DNA of 20,492 bases from CBDUZS01 sp965371785 (GCA_965371785.1 CBDUZS010000045.1:1-20492), one strand, 5' to 3'; numbered from the stretch's first letter, positions 8,001-15,923 are shown. Numbers and translations: made by a program. Notes: a model not told the origin generated them from the letters alone.

Positions 8001-9119
8001 TTACATGTCAAGGATATCGATCATGAAGAGCTTCTGAAAGCCTGATACCGGGTCTTCCTCCCATGCGAGAATGCCGTATCTGTCGATGTGGAACTTCCAG
8101 CTCCTGCTCTCAATTGGAAGCTGCGCCGAGAAGAGATGCTCCCCTTGCATATCGTATACATCGAACAGAGGTGCCAGATCGGTTCCCCGCTGTACCCACA
8201 GACGGTCGAGTGAATCGACTCCCAGCATTTTGATCATGTACCTGTATGGATCAGGTTGCCAGTCGATGACGACCCCCGATGTTCCCATTCTGGTTACCCA
8301 GCCATTGATGAAGATCTTCTCGTCCTCTATTTCGGAGGGGGTTTTCTCCGCTACCGGCATGTCCTGTACTACGTGGAAGAGGCTCCCTCCGTCAGCATCG
8401 AATGCAAATACTTCGTAGACCTCGCTTGACATCGGTGAGTAGAAGAACCGTCCGCTGTCATCTCCCGTGTGAGCAAAGGCAAAGAGCATTGCTGACAGCA
8501 TTCCCGAGAAATTCTCAGGACTTGCCGTAATCCTGTCTTCCAGGTAGACGATGTCCGGTTCGGTTGAGTTGCTGAAACTGCCCAGGAGCCTGATTATCTC
8601 GAAATTGGTGTCGTTTACCTCGAAACCTATTCTCATGCCGGAGTAGCTGCTTCCGTCGAGTCCGGTTGGATCCATGGGAGGGCCGTTCGACCAGTCGGTG
8701 ATGTTCTCGATGTAGGTGTAAAAGCTGTCGTAGGAGATGAAAGAGTTCTTCATGGGATCGTTGACGAATATCCTGCCATCCTCCAGACATGCGATGCTGA
8801 GAGGAAGCCTTAATTCTCCCGGACCGTCGCCGCTGCGTCCTATCTGAGTAACGTAGTTGCCCTCCGAATCGTAAACCCTCACCGCACATGCCATCTGATC
8901 GAGCACGAGAATCTCACCTGCCGGACCGTGGCAGACATCGATTATCGATCCGAAGACGTACACGCTGTCTCCCATCTCGATGCCGATGCTGTCGGATATT
9001 GTCAGTTCCATGCGGTCGGGGAAAGGATCCTCTACGGTCTGAGCGGCTTCCTGTCCGCATCCCGCTAGACACAGAACTACCATCTGAGCAGCGATCAGAA
9101 ATACTGAATTGCACCGCAT
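8001..9119 (-). CDS. Six-bladed beta-propeller lipoprotein
   Basis: This 372-aa protein begins with a lipoprotein signal: a hydrophobic helix ending LCLAGC, so Cys21 would be lipidated. The rest fits the 6-bladed beta-propeller family: DSIGIEMGDSVYVFG, then GPAGEILVLDQ, VRVYDSEGNYVTQIGRSGDGPGE, and later DSLDRLWVQRG and LFDVYDMQGE. These repeats are typical of surface lipoproteins in Bacteroidetes and relatives; ligands are unknown. The start has a GGAGGG site eight bases upstream. It is the last gene of a reverse-strand run, 90 bp after the peptidase gene. It is clearly paralogous to the partial gene at 19658: both share the D-T/S-IG-V/I-E-L/M-GDS-x-YVFG and GPGE blocks. Confidence 0.9.
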   Translation of the reverse strand: MRCNSVFLIAAQMVVLCLAGCGQEAAQTVEDPFPDRMELTISDSIGIEMGDSVYVFGSIIDVCHGPAGEILVLDQMACAVRVYDSEGNYVTQIGRSGDGPGELRLPLSIACLEDGRIFVNDPMKNSFISYDSFYTYIENITDWSNGPPMDPTGLDGSSYSGMRIGFEVNDTNFEIIRLLGSFSNSTEPDIVYLEDRITASPENFSGMLSAMLFAFAHTGDDSGRFFYSPMSSEVYEVFAFDADGGSLFHVVQDMPVAEKTPSEIEDEKIFINGWVTRMGTSGVVIDWQPDPYRYMIKMLGVDSLDRLWVQRGTDLAPLFDVYDMQGEHLFSAQLPIESRSWKFHIDRYGILAWEEDPVSGFQKLFMIDILDM

Positions 9120-9209
9120 GCTTAATCCCTCCGATTAACTGATGCTCTTACAAGATGACGCATCAATTCTTATTCGGTAACAGGATGCAATGATTGTGAA
9201 GTGATCGTA

Positions 9210-11477
9210 TCAGAGCAAGAGCAGTTTGCGCTTGCAGCTTTCACTTCCAGAGCGAACCAGCACAATGTATGTGCCGCTGGGCAGGTTTCCGCCAACCGTG
9301 ATATCGGTGTCTCCGGGGCTTATCTCATGTCTCTCCACGATTCTCCCGGCCAGATCCAGCAGGACGACAGAGCTCGAGTTGATGCCGCCCGGCAGATGTA
9401 CGATGGAGCTTCCATAACCTGGATTAGGATAGACGCTTATCGATTGTGTTCCCGGGTTCGTACCCTCTTCGACCGACGTGGGAACGGGGTGGAAGCGTAC
9501 TGCGTCGAAGGCGATGTACTGACCACTGGTTCCGGTGTAGTCACCGAGGTAAAGCGAATCTCCCGGAGATAGAGGGTATTCACCCAGAGAAGCCCATTCG
9601 TTACTGAAGAGGGACTGATCGAGTGAAACAACTTCGATGCCGTTATCGGTTGAGAGCCTGTAGAGACCTGTTGCCGTTGCCCTGGTGTCTGGAATGAAGG
9701 CCAGAACTTCGTATTGGCCCGGAGCGGGAAGAAGAGGTTTCCACTTAACGAAGCATGTGTCCGGCCCGGCTCCGGTTGAGTAAGTCCACCACATATGCGA
9801 GTCGTACCCGGAATTCTCCTCATGCCAGTACTCGCAAGACCCCAGCTTCTCGAAGCCGTGAGAGTAGTCGTCCACCAGTGTATCAGGTTCGGAGAAAACC
9901 ACGTGTCTTGCAGTGATGAGCTGATTCACCGAATAGATCTCGAGGTGTCCGTTGTTATACCCCGGCCAGTCGTACAGACAGGCTTTACCATTCGGATACT
10001 GCCAGCTCTCACCCCAGCCTGGGAAGTTAGCGTCACCGAAAGGGTCGTTCACGATTACCGTGTGGTCGATAAAATATCCGGTGAACAGGATGATATGGCC
10101 GTAAGTGCTGCCGCCGTAGAGAATCGTACTGGAACAGACTACCGGCCAGCTGTCGTCCAGTTCACTCGTGAGAGTACCCCACGATGTTCCTGCCCAGGCA
10201 GAGTAGAGACCGGTCTGCGTGAGCCAGTCCACCATCAGATTCCACCATGCACCACCGGTAGGGCAGATGAACCCGTGAACTCCCTGAACCCATGTACCTT
10301 CCGGAGCCTCTCCCCAGTCGTCGTACGTGTGACCGAGGAAAGTGTAGAGATTTGGAATGTAGTTGCCCCATCTACTCCAGTGACCCGGGGATGGGGAAGA
10401 GCACCAGATCGAGTCCGGGGTCAGCCTGTCGTAGTACTGGGCAGCCATGGTACAGGAACTCGGACCGCACGACCATGAACCGGGAAACCAGTCCGGAGTA
10501 TCCCACCTCTGATGCAGGTAGGGTACGTCTATCTCAAAGGCTGGTTCTCCTCTTTTCCCGCTGCCCATCATATCCGGTGGAAAGGCGAAGCTGCGGACGC
10601 ATTCGGGAGCTGCTGTCCCCTCCAGCTCACCTGTGATAGGATCCGTATAAACGATACCATGTTCGGGCCAGAGGAAGGGACGAACAGCCCCGTTCAACAT
10701 GGTGTGAAGCGCTCTGTCCTTGCCGGTATCGGGGTCTACGAGACGGATGGAGGTAGAGGATCCAGTGTGGTTGTCCGAGTCACTTCCGATGTAGACTATC
10801 AGGCCTTCTGGCGTGAACCTGGGCCACATCCCATCGCGGGGAGAGAGCTGCTCCGTGCCGTCGGGGTTCAGGACACTGAATCTTCCATCGACCATTCTGA
10901 GAAGCAGGTGACCTCTGTTCGATATCTCGAGAGTTGCCAGTTCGTCAGAGATGTAGATTCTGCCTTCCGTTCCGTCCGAAACATCTGCAAATCGCAGCAA
11001 ACCATTGCAATCGACGTAGAACACGGTTCCTTCTCTGCAGGCAGCGGAGGGGGAATGTGTGTCTATCTTCAGTCCGGGTTCGAAGATGTTGTCTCTGAGG
11101 ATGTAAATATGCTCACCATCTCCTGCAAGAATGCAATCGGGCGAACGGAAGGGCCCCGTAACGGATTCACCTTCCAGCAGCACGCTTATGACACCATCCG
11201 ATCTCACCAGTATCCGCTGTTGCGCATCTGCCGGGCACTCCTTCCAGAAGATGTTTCCATTACTGATGAAAGCGTTTCTGCCCGCTCCGGGTGATGTGGA
11301 GATGATCCTGATCTCCGTGCCTGCAACCACGGCCAGACCGGCATCCGTGCCCGTCGTGAGCAAAAGAAGACTGTTGTCTCCTCCCGCTGCGACGATCATT
11401 CCGGCAGGATCCGCCCGTAAGAGCTGAGAACTCTGTGCGTTGAATCCCGATAGGAGCAGAGCGATGATGTAGATCAT
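9210..11477 (-). CDS. Secreted C39-like cysteine peptidase with N-terminal propeller, Golvesin-like domain and T9SS tail
   Basis: This 755-aa exported protein has four parts. Residues 1-14 are a signal peptide. Residues 20-290 are beta-rich and propeller-like (for example PRFTPEGLIVYIGSDSDN). Residues 315-485 are a C39-family-like peptidase: WSCGPSSCTMAAQYY gives candidate Cys337, YGHIILFTGY gives His461 and VNDPFG gives Asp478. Residues 535-663 resemble the Golvesin/Xly C-terminal domain (FEKLGSCEYW, PGQYEVLAFIP, YIAFDAVRFHP). Residues 678-755 are a T9SS type A sorting domain (ISVYPNPG, VVLLDLAGRIVE, LPSGTYIVLV, KLLLL). It probably degrades or processes protein outside the cell; no ABC-exporter parts are present, so it is not a bacteriocin-exporting C39 protein. 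GAGGAG precedes the start. The domain calls for 20-290 and 535-663 are less certain than the catalytic and sorting domains. Confidence 0.88.
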   Translation of the reverse strand: MIYIIALLLSGFNAQSSQLLRADPAGMIVAAGGDNSLLLLTTGTDAGLAVVAGTEIRIISTSPGAGRNAFISNGNIFWKECPADAQQRILVRSDGVISVLLEGESVTGPFRSPDCILAGDGEHIYILRDNIFEPGLKIDTHSPSAACREGTVFYVDCNGLLRFADVSDGTEGRIYISDELATLEISNRGHLLLRMVDGRFSVLNPDGTEQLSPRDGMWPRFTPEGLIVYIGSDSDNHTGSSTSIRLVDPDTGKDRALHTMLNGAVRPFLWPEHGIVYTDPITGELEGTAAPECVRSFAFPPDMMGSGKRGEPAFEIDVPYLHQRWDTPDWFPGSWSCGPSSCTMAAQYYDRLTPDSIWCSSPSPGHWSRWGNYIPNLYTFLGHTYDDWGEAPEGTWVQGVHGFICPTGGAWWNLMVDWLTQTGLYSAWAGTSWGTLTSELDDSWPVVCSSTILYGGSTYGHIILFTGYFIDHTVIVNDPFGDANFPGWGESWQYPNGKACLYDWPGYNNGHLEIYSVNQLITARHVVFSEPDTLVDDYSHGFEKLGSCEYWHEENSGYDSHMWWTYSTGAGPDTCFVKWKPLLPAPGQYEVLAFIPDTRATATGLYRLSTDNGIEVVSLDQSLFSNEWASLGEYPLSPGDSLYLGDYTGTSGQYIAFDAVRFHPVPTSVEEGTNPGTQSISVYPNPGYGSSIVHLPGGINSSSVVLLDLAGRIVERHEISPGDTDITVGGNLPSGTYIVLVRSGSESCKRKLLLL

Positions 11478-11553
11478 TGATTCTCCTCAAACACTCGAAG
11501 AATATGATCTTACAGTTTCGGAAGCGGCTGTCGGTATGCGGCCCCGGTGAAGG

Positions 11554-12264
11554 TCAGTGATGCTGCCGAAGGGAGTTTCCGGATTCGTTCACTACCGATC
11601 TGTGGGATGATATAATGCTGGGATCGGATGACATATCTGAAGAATGGTCGAATCTTAACGACGACGAGCTACCGAAAGCCGATGGTGAAGGAGTCAGTCC
11701 CGGTGAATCGGGATAGTTGTTGATTTCTGGTCCGTGCATATCGTGGTTGTTCATTACGATAGGTTTTTTCGAATGCTCTCCCACAGGTGGATAGGACCCT
11801 GCGGAGGGAAGAAGCCTTGGTGAGTATGCCTGGTTATTCTGAGAAAGACGGACAGGGTCAATCGGTTCACGGCAACTCATTGTGAGAGTGTTGTCGTTCT
11901 GAATGAGCCCGCTGGTCCCCCGATTAACTTGACTGGAGTACTGCAGTGCTGAATTTCCGGACAGCTGCCTGTCGGATCGCGGGGACGTGAAGAAAGAGCC
12001 GTAGTGCTTCTCCCCGGCAGCGTATCCTGGAAGGGTTTCCATTGCTGCCAGTTGCACTATGGAACCCGTTTCACGTGGTGATCCATGCCCGGCCCATGAA
12101 ACCGGAATGGAACCTGTGTGATACCCGGTGGAAACGGATTCTGATACCTGAAGATCATCCTGGTTCAGTAATGGAATCAGGCTGAAACCTGTGTCTCCGG
12201 GAAACGGTGCCAGGAGAACGAGTACAAAAGTCAGACATGCCAAAACAACTACCTGTCTCTTCAC
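11554..12264 (-). CDS. Secreted Ser/Asn/Pro-rich protein of unknown function
   Basis: This 236-aa ORF starts with a good signal peptide (MKRQVVVLACLTFVLVLLAPFPGDTG) and an AAAGGA site upstream. The mature part is low in predicted secondary structure and rich in Ser, Asn, Pro, Gly and His, with serine runs near residues 195-215. I recognise no domain and no sorting signal. It lies in the same-strand run between the 414-aa gene and the peptidase gene, 76 bp from each, which supports it being a real gene rather than a chance frame. Function is unknown; a surface or extracellular linker-like protein is possible. Confidence 0.6.
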   Translation of the reverse strand: MKRQVVVLACLTFVLVLLAPFPGDTGFSLIPLLNQDDLQVSESVSTGYHTGSIPVSWAGHGSPRETGSIVQLAAMETLPGYAAGEKHYGSFFTSPRSDRQLSGNSALQYSSQVNRGTSGLIQNDNTLTMSCREPIDPVRLSQNNQAYSPRLLPSAGSYPPVGEHSKKPIVMNNHDMHGPEINNYPDSPGLTPSPSAFGSSSSLRFDHSSDMSSDPSIISSHRSVVNESGNSLRQHH

Positions 12265-12340
12265 AGGTTTCCTTTCAGTTCACATGCTTCCAGCAAAATA
12301 TGCAACAATGGATTTGATAATGCAATACCGTTTCCAGAAA

Positions 12341-13585
12341 TCAGTCGTGCTCTGGAAGGCTGCAGATCGTGTACACGGAAGAGGGGATCACCGGGAAGCT
12401 CAGCTTGACTCTGTAGAGGTGGAATTTACTGCCGTTCCAGCCCAGTGTTTCGAAGACATCCTTGACCATCTCTACGTATCTGGGGACCGCAGACGTGTAG
12501 GATACTTCGGGACCGAAGCCCAGATAATGTACCGTCTCGGCAGTTGGGAGCTGACAGCTGTCCATTCTCGATTCGACTGCGCCGTGAGGCCAGGAGCTGT
12601 AGACGAAATCACCGAAGACCTGCAGATCAGGGGTATCCTCACCCTGTATGTCCTCGTGAACGAACTGATCGACCATGAATGTTTCGACGGGAGTCCTGGC
12701 TCGGACACAGATCTCCCTGTACTTATCGGATTTCGATCTGTATACCGGGAAGACAGAACGCGCTATTTGTGCGGTAGTGCATGTCGAGGCTTCAGTGTTG
12801 CCGATGGAACCACCTGTCAGATCGAAGATCGTGTGTGCCTTGGAGTCCTTCCAGCGTACAACCTCCGGCAGCGGCTCGGAGCAGTACTTCTTCCAGAATG
12901 GGGGGATTTTTTCTCCCGGTCGAATCTCTAGGTCTTTATCGAGTGGCTGTATGCTGAGATTGCTTTTGAGTTCTCCCTCATCGCTCATGAAGTAGGCTCC
13001 CTCGATCAGCCAGGGAACATTGGGTCTGTTCCGTCTGAGATCGATTACTCCCCTGATGGATGCGATATCGTGGAAATCGGGTTTATCCTGAGATGGTGCG
13101 AAGAACCATGTGCTGAATTGGGTTTTGGCCTGGACACCCAGAAGATGGCTGTTGGCCATGAATGCTGCTTTCTGCTGGGATTGGTAAGCCTGCATTCTGC
13201 CGACTTCCGAACAGGCAAGGAGCATCAGATCAAAGGAAGAGCGATCACCGGCGTGCAGTTCTGCAATACGAACGTACTCCTTCATTGCAGCCTCGGCTCG
13301 GGACGTGATATCGCTGGCGACCCCCTGTTTCCCGGCAGCCCTCAGGAACTTCTTGAATGCAGCTGCACCGGGGACGAACTGTGCAGAGAAAAAGACATCG
13401 TTTTCCGAGATGACTCTGTAGAGTTTCCAGCCGAGTTTTTTGTCGATTCCAAAGGCGACCTGAACATCATGGGGACTGTTAAGAGTTTTGGGAATGCCAT
13501 CGAAAATAGCACCTATCGAGCTCTTTACGACGCTCATGATGTTCCTGACATCAACATCGAATGAAACCTGGTGAACGTTGGCCAT
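12341..13585 (-). CDS. Conserved-looking 414-aa protein of unknown function
   Basis: This soluble 414-aa protein has no signal peptide or membrane helix. Residues 20-130 are helical, with a possible helix-turn-helix (NSPHDVQVAFGIDKKLGWKLYRVI) and then VPGAAAFKKFLRAAGKQG and HAGDRSSFDLML. I recall similar blocks in uncharacterised proteins from Planctomycetes and related groups, where they look like regulators, but I cannot name a family. Residues 150-414 are mixed alpha/beta, with several Cys and Trp. The start at 13585 has GAGGTG upstream, and a possible promoter lies at 13617-13646. It is first in the reverse run with the secreted protein and the peptidase. A DNA-binding role is a guess. 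Confidence 0.75.
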   Translation of the reverse strand: MANVHQVSFDVDVRNIMSVVKSSIGAIFDGIPKTLNSPHDVQVAFGIDKKLGWKLYRVISENDVFFSAQFVPGAAAFKKFLRAAGKQGVASDITSRAEAAMKEYVRIAELHAGDRSSFDLMLLACSEVGRMQAYQSQQKAAFMANSHLLGVQAKTQFSTWFFAPSQDKPDFHDIASIRGVIDLRRNRPNVPWLIEGAYFMSDEGELKSNLSIQPLDKDLEIRPGEKIPPFWKKYCSEPLPEVVRWKDSKAHTIFDLTGGSIGNTEASTCTTAQIARSVFPVYRSKSDKYREICVRARTPVETFMVDQFVHEDIQGEDTPDLQVFGDFVYSSWPHGAVESRMDSCQLPTAETVHYLGFGPEVSYTSAVPRYVEMVKDVFETLGWNGSKFHLYRVKLSFPVIPSSVYTICSLPEHD

Positions 13586-13616
13586 CGGTACACCTCATCT
13601 TCCTTATAGTGCGTAA

Positions 13617-13646
13617 TGTATAACCAAGATTAGCGGGAACAGGCAA
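13617..13646 (-). promoter_or_regulatory. Possible promoter of the 414-aa gene
   Basis: On the reverse strand TTGCCT (13646-13641) and TATACA (13622-13617) are separated by 18 bases, each matching four of six consensus positions. They lie about 30 bp upstream of the start at 13585. This is a pattern match only. Confidence 0.3.
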
Positions 13647-13875
13647 CGGCTTGAATGATAGTTCTTGACGTGTTTCTGGAAACTAACTTATAATTCGTTA
13701 TCGATGAAATTCCGACCGAATCTCGCTTCAGCCCCCCGGGCAGGTTCTGTCCGTTGAAAGCGAGGGGTCTCATCGAAACCGTAATCGAGTCTCTGGATAA
13801 AAAGCTCTGGTGTGGTTCCTGGAGTGAGACAAAGAGATTGCGGTGTACTCGGTTCAGCTGAAACATGCTGACAAT

Positions 13876-13913
13876 ACCACTGCGGCGGCAGCTCAAGCTG
13901 CCGCCGCAGTGGT
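13876..13913. repeat. Perfect 18-bp inverted repeat
   Basis: ACCACTGCGGCGGCAGCT (13876-13893) is followed by CA and then its exact reverse complement (13896-13913). The stem is very GC-rich. There is no T tract on either side, so a standard Rho-independent terminator is unlikely. It could be a REP/MITE-like repeat, a cruciform or a structured RNA. Confidence 0.85.
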
Positions 13914-14002
13914 CCAGGCTGTGTTCTCTGGCGAGGACCTTTACCCGGAAGCAGTATGAACACACGTAAGTATGTGGTGTGCAGCAAGTCAAAGAATCAA
14001 TC

Positions 14003-14030
14003 TTGACGATATATCAAAATGATATATTGT
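14003..14030 (+). promoter_or_regulatory. PadR gene promoter with overlapping operator dyad
   Basis: TTGACG (14003-14008) and TATTGT (14025-14030) are spaced by 16 bases, about 35 bp before the PadR start. The spacer and -10 region contain the dyad ATATATCA-AAA-TGATATAT (14009-14027). PadR proteins commonly repress their own promoter through AT-rich dyads, so autoregulation is likely. A related half-site (ATGATATAC) recurs near 14692-14700, past the gene. Confidence 0.55.
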
Positions 14031-14064
14031 ACGATATGGTTACTCCCCTTTACTGGAGGATTCC

Positions 14065-14634
14065 GTGACAGGGCATAAAAACGAACGCTCGCAATCGACT
14101 TATGGAATTCTTGCAATGCTCAGTGAGGGGCAGAAGTCAGGCTACGAGATAAAGAAACTTCTTTCAGAGGGAGAGATGTTCTTCTGGAAGGAATCCTATG
14201 GTAATATCTATCCCATATTACGCAAACTCACAGAGGACAAACTGGTTCACGCTATCGATGCAGATATCAAGAAGAAACGAAGGATCTACTACGAACTGAC
14301 TGACAGGGGGCGGCAGGAACTTCTCGAATGGCTCATCACGCCTCCGGTTCTCGGGAGATTCAGAGTCGAACTACTAATGAAACTACGATTCGGTGAGGTT
14401 GCAGGCATTGGTGTGATGAGATCACACATAGAGCACTACAGGAAGATAAACCTTGCAGAGATAACTGAGTGCGAAAACATTTTAGGGGAACTGAATGGTA
14501 ACAGAGGCAGCCTTACCGATGAAGCCAGGTACCTGACGATTACTTACTTGATGGATTTCAAGCGGGCGATCATAGAATGGTGCGAGGAATCGATCAAGAG
14601 ACTTGACAAATGGGAGAGGGGTGACCGGAAATGA
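14065..14634 (+). CDS. PadR-family transcriptional regulator
   Basis: This 189-aa protein has the PadR winged helix at about residues 10-85: STYGILAMLSEGQKSGYEIKKLL, then FWKESYGNIYPILRKLTEDKLV and RRIYYELTDRGRQELLEWL. A helical C-terminal dimerisation domain (Vir_act_alpha-C type) covers about 90-185. Members are repressors that sense phenolics, drugs or other small molecules; the ligand here is unknown. The start is GTG at 14065, supported by GGAGG at 14055-14059. It is a single gene, divergent from the 414-aa gene. Usually a PadR gene sits beside the transporter it controls; none is present here. Confidence 0.93.
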   Translation: MTGHKNERSQSTYGILAMLSEGQKSGYEIKKLLSEGEMFFWKESYGNIYPILRKLTEDKLVHAIDADIKKKRRIYYELTDRGRQELLEWLITPPVLGRFRVELLMKLRFGEVAGIGVMRSHIEHYRKINLAEITECENILGELNGNRGSLTDEARYLTITYLMDFKRAIIEWCEESIKRLDKWERGDRK

Positions 14635-14709
14635 GGTCATCTCTTGATATGAAATATTTTGCCGGAACGACGTAACGTAGTGAATAACAATATGATATAC
14701 GTGAAGGGG

Positions 14710-14741
14710 TTGACAACGAAAGATAGTAATAGTACATTACT
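14710..14741 (+). promoter_or_regulatory. Orphan promoter-like element with dyad over the -10
   Basis: A perfect TTGACA (14710-14715), a 17-base spacer and TACATT (14733-14738) point forward, but no gene on that strand follows: the next ORF is the reverse-strand TrmB-type gene. The dyad AGTAAT-N5-ATTACT (14725-14741) covers the -10. The core ATAGTACAT recurs in the dyad upstream of the TrmB-type gene. Confidence 0.4.
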
Positions 14742-14818
14742 GATAACAACATAAGTACTTGATGCGTAGCATATTCGGGTTCGTTTCAGTTGGTGGCTTA
14801 GAACGAACACGAGTCGAA

Positions 14819-14882
14819 AGCTCCCGGATCATGGCTTCAGGACTGCGGGGAAGGTAGAAAAGAGGTCATTGCTCCGGGAGCT
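14819..14882. repeat. 10-bp inverted repeat with 44-bp spacer
   Basis: AGCTCCCGGA (14819-14828) and its exact complement TCCGGGAGCT (14873-14882) bracket 44 bases downstream of the orphan promoter-like element and just beyond the end of the TrmB-type gene. This could be the closing stem of a small RNA or the ends of a small element. Function is unknown. Confidence 0.5.
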
Positions 14883-14913
14883 GAGTCCTTCCATGAGGCC
14901 TGAGCAGCTGCAA

Positions 14914-15771
14914 TCAGCTTCCGGTTTCGAATGAATCCTTCATCAGGTTGAATAGTGATTCGTGCGGTATCGTGAAAACGTGTTTTTCGGTAAGTCGCAG
15001 GATCTCAGCGATAATCATGTCTGGTGACACACCCTCCCTGACCATTGTGAGAGAGCATCCGTGGATGATATCTGACGACATTCCATGGTGAAGGAGAAGT
15101 GAAAGATACCTGTTGTTCGTCCAGAGGGCATTGGTAATCCTGTCCTCTCCCGCGATGAAGGCGGTGATCAGCTGACTGCCATCGGAGACGATACTCAACC
15201 ACTGCCCTGGCCACGGTTGTCGCTTCGTTCTCCTGAGCCATGTGAACACGTCACAACCTGCGATTGTTACCGGGAAGTAGGATCTTACCATCACACCCAC
15301 ACCACGTTCAGCAGCATCAGAAAGATGCGACTGTATCATCCCGAGGGGAAGAGGATCCGCGATAACCACGACCTGTGACCCGGACGAGTCAAGTATCTCG
15401 CTGGCTTTCATGATAACCTGTTCTATGTTATCGAGACGATAGATTCCGTCAGCACCAGGAAGTTCGTCAAGGTCCTTGAAGCTCTCCTCGACCGCTAGAA
15501 TACGTGATTCAAGGTTTACCTTCTGCTGTTTAAGAAAACTAGCGAGGGCTATTGCCGAGTAGAGTTCAGTTCCAGAGCTGTCATCGAGTACGATTGCTCC
15601 CTTGCTCCTCAGGGAGTGCAATGCTCTGTACACGTTTGGGATTGTCTTACCGAGCGTTTTGGCGATCCGGTATCCCGATAGACCGGACTCGGAGAGGAGG
15701 ACGATGTAGATCCTTGCTTCCAGATCACTGAGACCAACGTCCATCAGCATGCGGATTCTTGTCGTGTGCAT
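14914..15771 (-). CDS. TrmB-family transcriptional regulator
   Basis: This is a 285-aa protein when started at ATG 15771, directly after a GAGGAGGGGGGAG site; an upstream ATG at 15822 would add 17 residues without support. Residues 10-65 are a TrmB-type winged helix (LMDVGLSDLEARIYIVLL, then GYRIAKTLGKTIPNVYRALHSLRSKGAI). A short coiled region follows (ESRILAVEESFKDL), then an effector domain with VVVIADPLPLG and RGVGVMVRSYFP. TrmB proteins usually sense sugars and control transport or metabolism genes; most are archaeal, but bacterial members are known. The effector is unknown. A dyad at 15871-15889 suggests autoregulation. It reads toward the PadR gene. Confidence 0.88.
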   Translation of the reverse strand: MHTTRIRMLMDVGLSDLEARIYIVLLSESGLSGYRIAKTLGKTIPNVYRALHSLRSKGAIVLDDSSGTELYSAIALASFLKQQKVNLESRILAVEESFKDLDELPGADGIYRLDNIEQVIMKASEILDSSGSQVVVIADPLPLGMIQSHLSDAAERGVGVMVRSYFPVTIAGCDVFTWLRRTKRQPWPGQWLSIVSDGSQLITAFIAGEDRITNALWTNNRYLSLLLHHGMSSDIIHGCSLTMVREGVSPDMIIAEILRLTEKHVFTIPHESLFNLMKDSFETGS

Positions 15772-15870
15772 TATCTCCCCCCTCCTCAGCGGGGTTATAC
15801 ATGCAGTGCGAGCCGGTGACAAGCCAGGTGTGCATGCTGCAAGTGAAAATATCTATAAGTTGAGGCACAG

Positions 15871-15889
15871 TAACATAGTACATATGTTA
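15871..15889. promoter_or_regulatory. Dyad upstream of the TrmB-type regulator
   Basis: TAACATA-GTACA-TATGTTA is a 7-bp-arm inverted repeat 100 bp upstream of the TrmB-type start. It shares the core ATAGTACAT with the orphan element at 14725-14741. A TATAGA that could serve as a reverse -10 lies nearby, closer to the gene. It is a likely operator, by inference. Confidence 0.4.
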
Positions 15890-15923
15890 TCATCTGAGTG
15901 GTAATAGAGCAGCAGTGAGGAGA

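Larger units (their letters stand above)
13586..14064. other. 479-bp divergent regulatory gap
   Basis: This gap separates the 414-aa gene from the PadR gene. It holds a possible reverse promoter near 13617-13646, a perfect 18-bp inverted repeat at 13876-13913 and the PadR promoter with its dyad at 14003-14030. Two overlapping reverse ORFs of 99 and 120 codons cross the gap; they have no ribosome site or recognisable domain and run through the palindrome, so I do not call them. No tRNA or other structured RNA family is apparent. Confidence 0.6.

Noticed and set aside
10512..11294. 260-codon forward ORF inside the peptidase gene
   Set aside because: It is an antisense shadow of the propeller-like and peptidase regions; the composition is not protein-like.
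12191..12931. 246-codon forward ORF opposite the 414-aa gene
   Set aside because: It is antisense to well-formed reverse genes, has no ribosome site and no recognisable domain, and the reverse frame has protein-like composition.
13630..13992. Two overlapping reverse ORFs (99 and 120 codons) in the gap before the PadR gene
   Set aside because: Neither has a ribosome site or domain, they occupy the same bases in different frames, and both run through the 18-bp palindrome.
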